38,102 nucleotides of DNA from Daejeonella sp. (GTDB lineage: Bacteria > Bacteroidota > Bacteroidia > Sphingobacteriales > Sphingobacteriaceae): positions 1-38,102 of the forward strand of contig NZ_JAUYSS010000059.1 of NCBI RefSeq assembly GCF_030695525.1. The letters are read 5' to 3'. The position numbers and the translations under genes were made by a program. Below, piece by piece: positions 14,586 to 24,849 of this stretch. Position 1 is the stretch's first letter. Every line of letters begins with the position of its first letter. The notes under the pieces are model-generated. The model was given only the letters and a program-made list of their open reading frames with translations. It did no database searches and was not told the DNA's origin.

Positions 14586-17500
14586 ATGAAGGTTAAAAGT
14601 ACTAGCGTTTTTGAAATGCTATCCCGCATGCGTGAATATTTTCAAACGGGTAATTTCTCTTTGAATTCTACTCCAACAGATCCTATACGCTCAGAATTAT
14701 ACAATTTCGATCAAATGAAAGCCCATGCTACTATAGTGGCGCGGTCTCATAAAATTTTAAAAGGCAAACGGACTGACAAGCTTTTAAAAAGATTGGATGA
14801 TAATGAAGAGACTCTGGTGGAGGTACGAAATCTACTCGTTGAAGGTATTCAATCCGGACAGGCAATAACACCTGCTGCAGAATGGCTTCTGGATAACTTC
14901 TATTTAATTGAAGAACAAATTGTTACTGCTAAAAAACACCTGCCTAAAAAATACAGTGAAGGCCTGCCCTATCTGACCAATGTTAACTCTGAAGGTATTC
15001 CCAGAGTATATGATATCGCTCTTGAAATAATTGCACATAGCGATGGCCTCATTGACCTAAAAGAATTAAAGGGTTTTGTATCGGCTTATCAATCAGAAAA
15101 AATTCTAACACTGGGGGAGTTATGGGCAATCCCAATTATGTTAAAACTTGCTGTTATTGAAAATCTAAGAAGGATTGCTGAAAAAATAGCACTTGACAGG
15201 ATTGACAATAACCTGGCAGATTACTGGAGCGAGCAAATGATCGAAACAGTGAGGAAAGACCCTGCAGATATGGTTTTGACCATTTCTGATATGGCCAGAT
15301 CCAAGCCTGTTTTAAATAGTCCGTTTGTAGCCGGATTCACCCGAAAACTCCAGGGAAAAGGCCCGGCATTTGCTTTACCCCTAAGCTGGTTGGAACAACA
15401 ATTATCGCGGCAGGGAATATCCGTTAATGATCTGGTTTGGCATGAAAACCAAAAACAGGCTGCTGATCAGGTATCTGTTAAAAACAGTATCGGTACAATG
15501 CGATTCATCGGCTCAGCTGATTGGCGCAAATTTGTGGAGTCCTCAAGTATAGTTGAGCAAACATTTCGGAGTGATAATACAAGTATTTATCCTCAAATGG
15601 ACTTTGCTACACGTGACAGGTACAGGCATGTGATTGAAACTATTGCAGCAGGCAGTCAGCTTTCTGAAACAGAAATTGCAAAAAAAACAATAGAATTAAC
15701 AAAAAGACCCGGATTAGCTGAAAGACAAAAACATGTAGGATATTACCTGATAGATAATGGCTTTGATCAATTAAAAGAAGCTGCTCAGATGCGCTTTAAT
15801 GCAAGGCAAAGTCTGACAGATTTCATGGAAAAAAGGCCAACTTTTATCTATCTTACTTCAATTTCTATTCTTACACTAGTCATCGCTTTCGGTATGTTTC
15901 TGGTTGCCTGGCTCTATGGAGATTTCAGCTGGCAATTTCTGATACTGATAGCTTTGTTATGTATTGCTGGTGCTGCTCATTTGGCTATTTCCTTTACCAA
16001 CTGGCTTGCAACTATATGGCTTAGTCCTAAAATTTTACCCCGGCTAGACTTTTCAAAAGGGATTCCCGATGAATACCCCACTCTGGTAACTATTCCCTCA
16101 ATGCTTTCAAGCAAAAATGAAATTGAAGAGAGTGTCGAAGCGCTCGAAATTCGTTTTTTAGCTAACCGGGAAAAAAATCTATACTTCAGTCTACTGACAG
16201 ATTTTACGGATGCAGACTCAGAAACAATGCCGGATGATCGTTCCTTTCTCAACCTGGTGAGTGAAAGAATTCAACAGTTAAATGAGAAATACAATAAAGC
16301 CGGACATCCGGATATTTTTTATCTATTTCATCGTCCGAGAAAATGGAACCCGAATGAAGATAAATGGATGGGATATGAGCGAAAAAGAGGAAAACTCTCT
16401 GCTTTAAATACGCTGTTAAGAAATGAAGGCAGAAATGAATTTAGCCAGATTGTAGGAGAATATAGAGATCTGAAAAATATAAAATATATAATCTCACTTG
16501 ACTCAGACACCCAACTTCCAAGAGATGCAGCATGGAAATTAATAGCCACTATGGCGCATCCCTTAAACCATGCAGTATATGATGAAAGAAAAAAACGCGT
16601 AGTACAAGGATATGGGATTTTGCAGCCGAGAATTGCATCAGACTTTCCCAGAGGTAAAACTTCTCTTTATTTACGTTTACAAGGGGATATGAAAGGCATA
16701 GACCCTTATACCCGGGCCTCCTCTGATGTCTATCAGGATATTTTTCAGGAAGGCTCTTTTATAGGGAAGGGCATCTATGACCTGGATATTTTTGAAAAGG
16801 TTGTGGGCAAAATTTTTCCAGAAAACCGTATCCTTAGCCATGATTTAGTAGAAGGTTGCTATACACGCTCTGGCTTGTTAAGCGATGTTGTATTATATGA
16901 AAACAATCCTTCCAATTATGAAGCAGATATAAAACGCCAGCATCGCTGGATCAGGGGTGATTGGCAAATAGCTACATGGATATTGCCCTTTATTTACACT
17001 GAAAATAATAAAATGGTAAGAAATCATCTTTCCATTTTATCCCGTTGGAAAATAGCAGATAATCTGCGCAGAAGCTTGCTGCCTCTGTCGCTTTTATTAA
17101 TTTTTATCCTGGGGTGGTCCGTTTTACCCAAACCCTGGTTTTGGACCCTTGCAGTAACCATTATTATATTATTACCCGTAATGGCAGCAGCATTTTTGCA
17201 GTTATTCCGTCGTCCTGAAGATTTAGATTTAAAAGCCCATGTTGCCGAAGTCAGTAATTCTGTTAAGGAAGTTTTATTGCGCTTTATGTTTGGAATAGCA
17301 GTATTGCCATACGAAGCCTATCGGTTTACAGATGCAATCATTCGAACCAATTGGAGAATGCTTGTGAGCGGTAAGAAGCTTTTGGAGTGGACTCCATCGG
17401 CCAGCGCTTCTGGCCTGTCAAAAAACAGTCTCTGGTTCATTTACCAAAAAATGTGGATTGGCCCGGTATTGGCCTTTCTTTGTCTTATATTATTCTTATA

Positions 17501-20500
17501 CACGAATTCACCCGCCTTCTTAGTTTCTGTCCCTATAATTGGGTTATGGTTTGTTTCACCCTCCATTGCCTGGAGTTTAAGTCAGCCGGAAAAAGAAGAA
17601 GTACCCGAGCTTAACCAGACAGAAGAGTTATTTCTTCACAAGCTGGCCAGAAAAAAATGGGGCTTTTTTGAACAATTTGTGAATGAAGGAGAAAACTGGC
17701 TTCCGCCCGACAACTATCAACAAGAGCCTGATCCGGTGATCGCACACCGTACATCACCTACCAATATTGGCCTTTCTTTGCTGGCTAACCTTACTGCATA
17801 TGATTTTGGGTATATTACCATGTCTGAAATGGTTTTGAGATGCAATAACACGCTCAAAACATTACATAAAATGGAACGTTACAAGGGCCATTTTTACAAC
17901 TGGTATGATACCCGTGACTTATCCATTCTGGTACCGGCATATGTATCATCAGTAGATAGCGGTAATCTGCTGGGACATCTGCTAATTTTACGGCAAGGCA
18001 TCTTAGCGCTTAATTCTACTCCAATATTCAATACTGAAAGCTATAAAGGACTTCGATCTACAACCGGAATAATACAGGATTTATTGAAGGATGGAAACAT
18101 CGAAAAGATAAAGAATTTACTGGATAATGCTATTCTTGAAAAAGGCAATTCCTTGTCTGTAATAAAAAGAAATTTAGATACTCTAAAGACACTCAGCGAC
18201 AAAATAACCGGTATTGATGAAAATACGGTAGCCAGTAAATGGCTGTTAAAATTAAAAAATCAAATCGAAAGTACACGGGAAGAATTGTATCAGGAAATTC
18301 CATGGCTTAGTATGTTACCCATTCCTGAGTCTTTTGCCGGTTTATCAGAACTCGATTTTAATCATTCTCTTCTCTCCATTCAGGAAACAAATAATGGTTT
18401 GCTACAGAGGATTGATCAATACAAGAGAGAAACAAGTCTTGAAGATGAAACTAACTGGCTGGTAAAATTAGAAACTACTTTAAAAACCGGATTAGATTTT
18501 ATTCCTGAAAAACTCACCTGGTTCGAAGAATTAGCCGAACAACTTGAGCAATTGAGCATTGTAGACTATGATTTTCTGATGAATAAAGATACTTGTCTTC
18601 TTTCAATAGGCTATAATGTTGATGAATTAAGAAGAGATGACAGCTACTATGATATGCTTGCTTCTGAAGCAAGAATGGGTATTTTTGTGGGCATTGCACA
18701 GGGCTTGTTACCCCAGGAAAGCTGGTTCTCATTAGGCCGTTTACTCACCGATTCGAAAGACGGGCCTGTCCTACTGTCGTGGAGCGGATCAATGTTTGAA
18801 TATCTGATGCCACAATTAGTAATGCCCACCTATGAAAATACCCTATTGCATGCGACCAATATTGCAATGGTAAAACGGCAGATAGAATATGCAAAACAGC
18901 GTGATGTTCCCTGGGGCATTTCAGAATCTGGCTATAATAATGTGGATACCAGTCTGAATTATCAATATCAGGCTTTCGGCGTGCCCGGATTAGGATTAAA
19001 GCGTGGATTAGAGGAAGACCTGGTCATAGCACCATACGCTTCCATGCTTGCTTTAATGATTGCTCCCAAAAAAGCAGTAACGAATTTAATACATTTATCC
19101 GAAGAAGGTTTTGAAGGTGAATATGGCTTATTTGAAGCCATTGATTATACCAAATCACGAGTACCTCGTGGCCAGGACTACGTAATCATCAATTCCTATA
19201 TGGCCCACCATCAGGGAATGGGATTATTATCCTTTGCCTATGTTTTATTAAACAAGCCTATGCAAAATCGATTTGCTAAGGAGTTGCGCTTTCAGGCGAC
19301 CCTGCTACTACTGCAGGAGCGAATTCCAAAGAAATCAATTTTTTATGCACACACGGCAAAAGCTACTGATATACAAAGAACTGCAGGAGAATCACAATTA
19401 AGAATTATCAATACGCCAAATACTCCCATACCAGAAATACAATTACTTTGTAATGGAAGTTATCAGGTAATGGTAACCAATTCTGGGGGAGGATTCAGCC
19501 GCTGGAAAAATTTATCAGTAACCAGATGGAGGGAAGATGTTATAAAAGATAATTATGGAATCTTTTGCTATATAAAAGATGTCAATACCGGGAATTTTTG
19601 GTCTAATACCTACCATCCTACTCTTCAGCCTGCCACAAATTATGGAGTTATATTTTCACAGGGTACAATCGAATTTCACAGGCAGGACTTCGGTTTTGAA
19701 ACTAAAACACTAATTGTGGTATCTCCTGAAGATAATGTAGAAATAAGGAAAATCAAGATTACAAACCGTTCCCAATCCTCAAAGGTTCTGGAAATTACCA
19801 GTTATACAGAGATTGTCCTGGCTACGCAGGCCTCTGATGAATCGCATCCGGCATTCAGTAACTTATTTGTTCAAACAGAGATACAGCCAGAATACAATGC
19901 AATATTCAGCACAAGAAGGGCCAGGTCTAAAGATGAAATGCCCCCTCACTTATTCCATTTAATGGACGCTTATGGTGCACAAGTGGAGGACGTATCCTAC
20001 GAAACAGATCGCATGCAATTTATTGGAAGAGGAAGAACATTAGCCAACCCGAAGGCGCTGGATGCCGGCAGATTAGCCGGTAATCAGGGAGCTGTTTTGG
20101 ATCCTGTAATGGCCACCAAATTCCGTATCACCATTAAGCCTTATAGCACGGCTACCGTCGACCTTATCTACGGCATTTGTAATAGTCGTAAAGAAAGTGA
20201 AGCCCTTATGCATAAATATAGGGATAAGAATCTTAAAAAACGGGCACTGGATCTTTCATGGACACATAGTCAGGTTTTATTAAGGCAGATTAACGCGACA
20301 GAAGCAGATGCACAAATATTTGGGAAATTAGCCTCCTCGGTTATTTATTCAAACCCGGCCTTTCGTGCCAATGACACAGTAATCAAAAGCAATTACAGAG
20401 GCCAGTCGGGACTTTGGAGCCATTCTGTCTCTGGCGACCTGCCTATTGTACTGCTACAAATTTTTGACCTGGGAAATCTGGATTTAGTAACCCAAATGAT

Positions 20501-23258
20501 TAAGGCACATAGTTATTGGCAATTAAAGGGATTGACCGTAGATCTAATGATATGGAATGAGGATCATGGTTCTTACCGGCATGAATTACAGGACCAGATT
20601 TTAGGAATGATTTCAGCAGTAAACATTTTAACTGCACATATTCCCGGAAGAATTTTTGTAAAATCAACTGATCAAATATCTGCAGAGGACCGCATCTTAT
20701 TTGAAAGTGTTGCGAAAATAATTATTACCGATAATAACGGTTCCTTATCAGAGCAATTATCAGGACACTACAGGGAAATAGGCTCATCCCCATTATTGGA
20801 AGTTAAACCACAGGCTCCCATAAAAATAAGTCCTGAAAATCTGGTGATGCCTCCGGATCTTAAATTTTTCAATGGAACAGGAGGCTTTACTGCAGATGGA
20901 AAAGAATATAAGATATTAATTGATAAAAAAGGAACCACCCCTGCACCCTGGGTGAATGTCATTGCAAATCCTATTATCGGAACAGTGGTTTCTGAAAGTG
21001 GCGCAGCGTATACCTGGGCGGTGAATGCACATGAATACCGCATAACTCCCTGGCATAATGATCCGGTAACCGATACCAGCGGTGAAGCTTTTTACCTGCG
21101 CGATGAAGAAAGCGGACTATTTTGGTCGCCGGCGCCATATCCTGCAAAAGGTGAAAGTAATTATATCACAACACATGGATTCGGATATACCAGTTATGAA
21201 CATATAGAAAACGGCATATATTCCAAAATGAAGGTGTTTGTTGACAAGGAGGCACCTGTTAAGTTTGTAGTGCTTACACTAAAAAATAAAACAGAGAGAA
21301 TACGAAAACTCTCCTCTACAGGCTACCTGGAAATCATTTTAGGCGATGTCCGCTCCAAAACCAATATGCACATTCTTTCAGACCATGACGTGCAGAACGG
21401 TGCCTTATTCTTTCGAAACAGGTACAATGATGCCTTTGCCAACCGAGTGGCATTTTTTAAAATTATTGGTGCGGGTAAGTATAGTTATACCACCGACCGG
21501 TCGAAGTTTATTGGCAGGAACAGAAATCTTTCCAATCCCCAGACTTTACACCGTCAGGATCTTAGAGGGAAAATTGGTGCCGGACATGACACCTGCGCCG
21601 GTTTGCAGGGAAAATTTAATTTGCTGGCAGGAGAAGAAAGAGAGATTGTTTTCCTGATTGGCAGTGCCGAAGACACGGACAACGCAATTATGCTCACTCA
21701 GAAATTTTCAGATCTGAATTCAATTAATCATTCTTTTGACCAGATAAATGAATACTGGAATGAAATAGTAAGTACAGTTCAGGTTCAAACCCCCGATAAA
21801 GCATTAGATCTTTTGGCCAATGGATGGTTAACCTATCAAACCATCGCATCCCGAATATTTGCCCGCAGTGGATTCTATCAATCAGGGGGAGCCTTTGGTT
21901 TTAGAGACCAGATTCAGGATGTTTTATCCCTATTACACAATAAACCTGAATTTGCCAGGAAACAAATACTTTTAAATGCTTCCAGGCAGTTTAAAGAAGG
22001 AGATGTTCAGCATTGGTGGCATCCCCCTGAAGGAAGAGGTGTACGTACAACATGTTCCGACGATCTCTTGTGGCTGCCATTTGCCGTTTATAGATATTTG
22101 AATGCTACTGGTGATGTTGATATCCTGAAAGAGCAAGTCGGGTTTTTAGAATCCAGGCTTCTGGATAAAGGAGAAGACTCCCTGTTTGATTTACCGATGA
22201 GTGGAAGTTTAATTGCTGATCTGTATCACCATTGTTGTCTCACTATAAAACATAGTCTCCGTTTTGGAAAACATGGCTTGCCTTTAATGGGGTCCGGCGA
22301 CTGGAATGACGGCATGGATCAGGTTGGAAATGAAGGCAAAGGAGAAAGCGTTTGGCTGGCATTTTTCTTTTATGATGTTCTTTCCAATTTCGAGAAAGTA
22401 GCTATTGAATATGGAGATCCTGAATTTGCGACAACCTGTAAAAATGAGGCTATCCTATTACAATCCAATATTGAAAAATCTGCCTGGGACGGTGAATGGT
22501 ATAAACGCGCCTGGTTCGATGATGGAACACCTCTTGGATCAAAAATAAATGAAGAATGCAGTATTGATGCTATCTCCCAAAGTTGGTCTGTTCTGACTAA
22601 AGCTGCTCCGGAAGAAAGAAGAAATCAAGCCATGAATTCTTTAAATAAATATCTGGTTAAAAGAGATATGAAAATAATCCAGCTTCTTGATCCCCCCTTT
22701 GATAAATCTGATTTGAATCCGGGTTATATAAAGGGATATGTACCAGGGGTAAGGGAAAATGGAGGGCAATATTCCCATGCAGCCATCTGGACCTTAATGG
22801 CCTTTGCAGCTCTTGGCGACAGGAAGACAAGTTATGAGCTCTTTAGTATGATACAACCTGTAAATCATGCTCTTATACAGGAAGATGTTCAGATTTACAA
22901 AGTTGAACCTTATGTGATGGCTGCCGATGTTTACGCCAATGAAACCCATCAGGGCCGTGGTGGATGGACCTGGTACACTGGTTCTGCAGGCTGGATGAAT
23001 CAATTTATTATCGGCTCTTTGTTGGGTATGGAATTAATGGTAGACCATCTTAAATTCACACCTTGCTATCCTGAGGACTGGCCTTCAGTTACAATCAACT
23101 ACCGATTCAAAACCAGCACCTATAATATCACAGTATTTCAGGAGAAAAATATTGAAGGATCTTGGTGGAAAATGGATAATGAGCAAGGAAATGGAAATAA
23201 ATTCCTCCTTCAGGATGATGGTATGCTACATGAAGTTGAAATTCATATTTTGATTTAG
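14586..23258 (+). CDS. ndvB: Cyclic beta-1,2-glucan synthase (NdvB/ChvB type, GT84-GH94)
   Basis: The 2890-residue protein has the layout of rhizobial NdvB/ChvB. After an N-terminal region come membrane helices (about 420-475) and a cytoplasmic GT84 glycosyltransferase (about 480-820) with LDSDTQLP (DSD at 639-641) and QHRWIRGDW (785-793). More helices follow (about 820-1030), then a glycoamylase-like domain (about 1300-1560, SESGYNNVD and HHQGMGLLSFAYVL). The C-terminal part is GH94-phosphorylase-like with two beta-sandwich modules (about 1590-1900, 2090-2390) and a catalytic barrel containing GSGDWNDGMD (Asp2572, Asp2575). It should polymerise UDP-glucose into beta-1,2-glucan on a protein-linked intermediate, trim it by phosphorolysis and cyclise it. 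No NdvA-type exporter is adjacent. The length agrees with the family's 2800-2900. Confidence 0.93.
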   Translation: MKVKSTSVFEMLSRMREYFQTGNFSLNSTPTDPIRSELYNFDQMKAHATIVARSHKILKGKRTDKLLKRLDDNEETLVEVRNLLVEGIQSGQAITPAAEWLLDNFYLIEEQIVTAKKHLPKKYSEGLPYLTNVNSEGIPRVYDIALEIIAHSDGLIDLKELKGFVSAYQSEKILTLGELWAIPIMLKLAVIENLRRIAEKIALDRIDNNLADYWSEQMIETVRKDPADMVLTISDMARSKPVLNSPFVAGFTRKLQGKGPAFALPLSWLEQQLSRQGISVNDLVWHENQKQAADQVSVKNSIGTMRFIGSADWRKFVESSSIVEQTFRSDNTSIYPQMDFATRDRYRHVIETIAAGSQLSETEIAKKTIELTKRPGLAERQKHVGYYLIDNGFDQLKEAAQMRFNARQSLTDFMEKRPTFIYLTSISILTLVIAFGMFLVAWLYGDFSWQFLILIALLCIAGAAHLAISFTNWLATIWLSPKILPRLDFSKGIPDEYPTLVTIPSMLSSKNEIEESVEALEIRFLANREKNLYFSLLTDFTDADSETMPDDRSFLNLVSERIQQLNEKYNKAGHPDIFYLFHRPRKWNPNEDKWMGYERKRGKLSALNTLLRNEGRNEFSQIVGEYRDLKNIKYIISLDSDTQLPRDAAWKLIATMAHPLNHAVYDERKKRVVQGYGILQPRIASDFPRGKTSLYLRLQGDMKGIDPYTRASSDVYQDIFQEGSFIGKGIYDLDIFEKVVGKIFPENRILSHDLVEGCYTRSGLLSDVVLYENNPSNYEADIKRQHRWIRGDWQIATWILPFIYTENNKMVRNHLSILSRWKIADNLRRSLLPLSLLLIFILGWSVLPKPWFWTLAVTIIILLPVMAAAFLQLFRRPEDLDLKAHVAEVSNSVKEVLLRFMFGIAVLPYEAYRFTDAIIRTNWRMLVSGKKLLEWTPSASASGLSKNSLWFIYQKMWIGPVLAFLCLILFLYTNSPAFLVSVPIIGLWFVSPSIAWSLSQPEKEEVPELNQTEELFLHKLARKKWGFFEQFVNEGENWLPPDNYQQEPDPVIAHRTSPTNIGLSLLANLTAYDFGYITMSEMVLRCNNTLKTLHKMERYKGHFYNWYDTRDLSILVPAYVSSVDSGNLLGHLLILRQGILALNSTPIFNTESYKGLRSTTGIIQDLLKDGNIEKIKNLLDNAILEKGNSLSVIKRNLDTLKTLSDKITGIDENTVASKWLLKLKNQIESTREELYQEIPWLSMLPIPESFAGLSELDFNHSLLSIQETNNGLLQRIDQYKRETSLEDETNWLVKLETTLKTGLDFIPEKLTWFEELAEQLEQLSIVDYDFLMNKDTCLLSIGYNVDELRRDDSYYDMLASEARMGIFVGIAQGLLPQESWFSLGRLLTDSKDGPVLLSWSGSMFEYLMPQLVMPTYENTLLHATNIAMVKRQIEYAKQRDVPWGISESGYNNVDTSLNYQYQAFGVPGLGLKRGLEEDLVIAPYASMLALMIAPKKAVTNLIHLSEEGFEGEYGLFEAIDYTKSRVPRGQDYVIINSYMAHHQGMGLLSFAYVLLNKPMQNRFAKELRFQATLLLLQERIPKKSIFYAHTAKATDIQRTAGESQLRIINTPNTPIPEIQLLCNGSYQVMVTNSGGGFSRWKNLSVTRWREDVIKDNYGIFCYIKDVNTGNFWSNTYHPTLQPATNYGVIFSQGTIEFHRQDFGFETKTLIVVSPEDNVEIRKIKITNRSQSSKVLEITSYTEIVLATQASDESHPAFSNLFVQTEIQPEYNAIFSTRRARSKDEMPPHLFHLMDAYGAQVEDVSYETDRMQFIGRGRTLANPKALDAGRLAGNQGAVLDPVMATKFRITIKPYSTATVDLIYGICNSRKESEALMHKYRDKNLKKRALDLSWTHSQVLLRQINATEADAQIFGKLASSVIYSNPAFRANDTVIKSNYRGQSGLWSHSVSGDLPIVLLQIFDLGNLDLVTQMIKAHSYWQLKGLTVDLMIWNEDHGSYRHELQDQILGMISAVNILTAHIPGRIFVKSTDQISAEDRILFESVAKIIITDNNGSLSEQLSGHYREIGSSPLLEVKPQAPIKISPENLVMPPDLKFFNGTGGFTADGKEYKILIDKKGTTPAPWVNVIANPIIGTVVSESGAAYTWAVNAHEYRITPWHNDPVTDTSGEAFYLRDEESGLFWSPAPYPAKGESNYITTHGFGYTSYEHIENGIYSKMKVFVDKEAPVKFVVLTLKNKTERIRKLSSTGYLEIILGDVRSKTNMHILSDHDVQNGALFFRNRYNDAFANRVAFFKIIGAGKYSYTTDRSKFIGRNRNLSNPQTLHRQDLRGKIGAGHDTCAGLQGKFNLLAGEEREIVFLIGSAEDTDNAIMLTQKFSDLNSINHSFDQINEYWNEIVSTVQVQTPDKALDLLANGWLTYQTIASRIFARSGFYQSGGAFGFRDQIQDVLSLLHNKPEFARKQILLNASRQFKEGDVQHWWHPPEGRGVRTTCSDDLLWLPFAVYRYLNATGDVDILKEQVGFLESRLLDKGEDSLFDLPMSGSLIADLYHHCCLTIKHSLRFGKHGLPLMGSGDWNDGMDQVGNEGKGESVWLAFFFYDVLSNFEKVAIEYGDPEFATTCKNEAILLQSNIEKSAWDGEWYKRAWFDDGTPLGSKINEECSIDAISQSWSVLTKAAPEERRNQAMNSLNKYLVKRDMKIIQLLDPPFDKSDLNPGYIKGYVPGVRENGGQYSHAAIWTLMAFAALGDRKTSYELFSMIQPVNHALIQEDVQIYKVEPYVMAADVYANETHQGRGGWTWYTGSAGWMNQFIIGSLLGMELMVDHLKFTPCYPEDWPSVTINYRFKTSTYNITVFQEKNIEGSWWKMDNEQGNGNKFLLQDDGMLHEVEIHILI

Positions 23259-23281
23259 GAAATGTTCTGGTTTTAAAAATA

Positions 23282-23313
23282 AAATGCCGGATTTTTCTTA
23301 AAATCCGGCATTT
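23282..23313. terminator. Bidirectional terminator between the glucan synthase and a convergent gene
   Basis: AAATGCCGGATTTT (23282-23295) and AAAATCCGGCATTT (23300-23313) form a perfect 14-bp stem with the loop TCTT. The A- and T-rich outer parts let it work in both directions, serving the convergent genes ending at 23258 and 23332. Confidence 0.9.
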
Positions 23314-23331
23314 ACCATGTTAATAAATGGG

Positions 23332-24087
23332 TTAGAAACGTATTCCAAGACATAGGCCGGCTCTCAAACCTGCCCATGGCCCTTTTATGTCCAATCTGGC
23401 ACCATTGGCATCAACGGTTGTTGTTGTTTCCGCAAAGGGAATTTCTATATCCTGAAGTTCGTTTCTAAGTTCCTGTTGCTCCTGAGCATTCAATGCTTTT
23501 TTTCCGTCAAGCAATCCATTAGAAGAACCATACTGCGGGCCAAGCATCCACCAGTCCAGATAAACTTTTCCTCCAAGCTTCCATTGCGCACCCAGTAATA
23601 AACCTCCGGTGAAGGTGTTCAGTTTTCCACTTAAAGGCATTGTTTGAGTCACACCATTCACATCAAATTCAAATGGCATTTCTGCGGTATAGCTACTGAT
23701 ACGGGCAAATGGAGCAAGATAAAAACCTCTCATCGCCTGTTTTCCCATATAGAACCGGATCTCAGGTGTAAAAGCCACATTGCCAGTTTTGAAATTATCC
23801 AGTTGTCTGTCAGTATCCGGATCATCAATTAAATTTGAAATTGAAGATCGCATTGGTAGTCCTCCCTTGGGCATAATGCGCAACCCTAATCCGGCAGTTA
23901 CTTTCCTGCCGATCTTATGCTCATAGGCCAGAGAAAAATTTCGTAATGGTAATGAAAGGAGGTTCAGCTTCACCAGGCTGTTCCCGGAATCTATACTTAC
24001 ATTCCTGCTTTCCACTGAATCTTTATCCTGTGCGAAACCATAGCCACTCAGTATTAAGAGTACGAGCAAAAAAAATAATTTCTTCAT
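23332..24087 (-). CDS. Outer-membrane beta-barrel protein, DUF3575-like
   Basis: The 251-residue protein has a typical signal peptide (KKLFFLLVLLILSGYGFAQ) cleaved after residue 20. The mature part begins with a charged linker and then NSLVKLNLLSLPLRNFSLAYEHKI, the pattern seen at the first strands of DUF3575-like small barrels. Amphipathic strands with Gly and Tyr continue to a C-terminal LGIRF, where the final Phe is the usual insertion signal for outer-membrane proteins. Ligand and role are unknown. It is convergent with the glucan synthase gene and shares its terminator. Confidence 0.82.
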   Translation of the reverse strand: MKKLFFLLVLLILSGYGFAQDKDSVESRNVSIDSGNSLVKLNLLSLPLRNFSLAYEHKIGRKVTAGLGLRIMPKGGLPMRSSISNLIDDPDTDRQLDNFKTGNVAFTPEIRFYMGKQAMRGFYLAPFARISSYTAEMPFEFDVNGVTQTMPLSGKLNTFTGGLLLGAQWKLGGKVYLDWWMLGPQYGSSNGLLDGKKALNAQEQQELRNELQDIEIPFAETTTTVDANGARLDIKGPWAGLRAGLCLGIRF

Positions 24088-24288
24088 AATTTTGATTTTT
24101 TATAGAGCTTTAATTTTACTTATTTAAAATTAACGACATATTTTTATTTTTTTAATTATTTGAATTCGATTCCCGAAAATACTATCAGCATTTGAGAGCA
24201 AATACCTGCAGATAGTTATTTTCATCAGGATTTTGTAAACCTTCAAGAAAAAGGTATGTGGTATACCATGAATTCGTAATTTTACGAT

Positions 24289-24762
24289 ATGAAAATTTCA
24301 GAAAATGCCAGGGTTTGGATATATCAGTCAGACCGCCGCTTCACAATGGATGAAGAACAGGCGATACAGAAGATATTGAACGATTTTACAAGGGAATGGC
24401 AGGCACACGGACATGCCCTGGCTGCTCTCGCTGAAATCTATCATAATCAGTTTATTGTACTTTCGGTTGATGAGCAAATTGCCGGTGCTACCGGATGCAG
24501 CATTGATAAGTCCGTTCATCTGATGAAAGAAATAGAATCAAAATTTAACATCAATCTGTTCGACCGTTTCAGAATGGCCTACAGATCGGATGAAGAGATT
24601 ATCACTTGCAGCCGTGATGAGTTTGAAGAGCAGATCAAAAAAGGTATTGTTGATGGTCAGACTCTGGTATTTAATAATCTGATCAGTCGGCGAAAAGAGC
24701 TGGAAACTGCATGGAATATTCCATTGGCAGAGAGCTGGCATGCTAAGGTATTTTCGTTTTGA
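24289..24762 (+). CDS. Conserved Bacteroidota protein often labelled 'ABC transporter ATPase'
   Basis: The 157-residue soluble protein (MKISENARVWIYQSDRRFT...) belongs to a small conserved Bacteroidota family that databases often name ABC transporter ATPase. It has no Walker A, Walker B or signature motif, so that label is not supported. GCSIDKSVHLMKEIE and FDRFRMAYR are its most family-like parts. Function is unknown. The ATG at 24289 has no alternative nearby. Confidence 0.82.
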   Translation: MKISENARVWIYQSDRRFTMDEEQAIQKILNDFTREWQAHGHALAALAEIYHNQFIVLSVDEQIAGATGCSIDKSVHLMKEIESKFNINLFDRFRMAYRSDEEIITCSRDEFEEQIKKGIVDGQTLVFNNLISRRKELETAWNIPLAESWHAKVFSF

Positions 24763-24849
24763 TCAAGAGCCAAGAACCAAGAATCAAGAACCAAGAACCA
24801 AGACAAGTTAAATTGAATTGGTACCCCAATCCTGTTAACTCTTATCTCA
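24763..24849. repeat. CCAAGAA microrepeat
   Basis: Five imperfect units of about AAGARCCAAGAATC occupy roughly 24763-24803, between convergent genes. The complementary wording CTTGGTTCTTGA recurs at 31538-31563. Confidence 0.7.
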
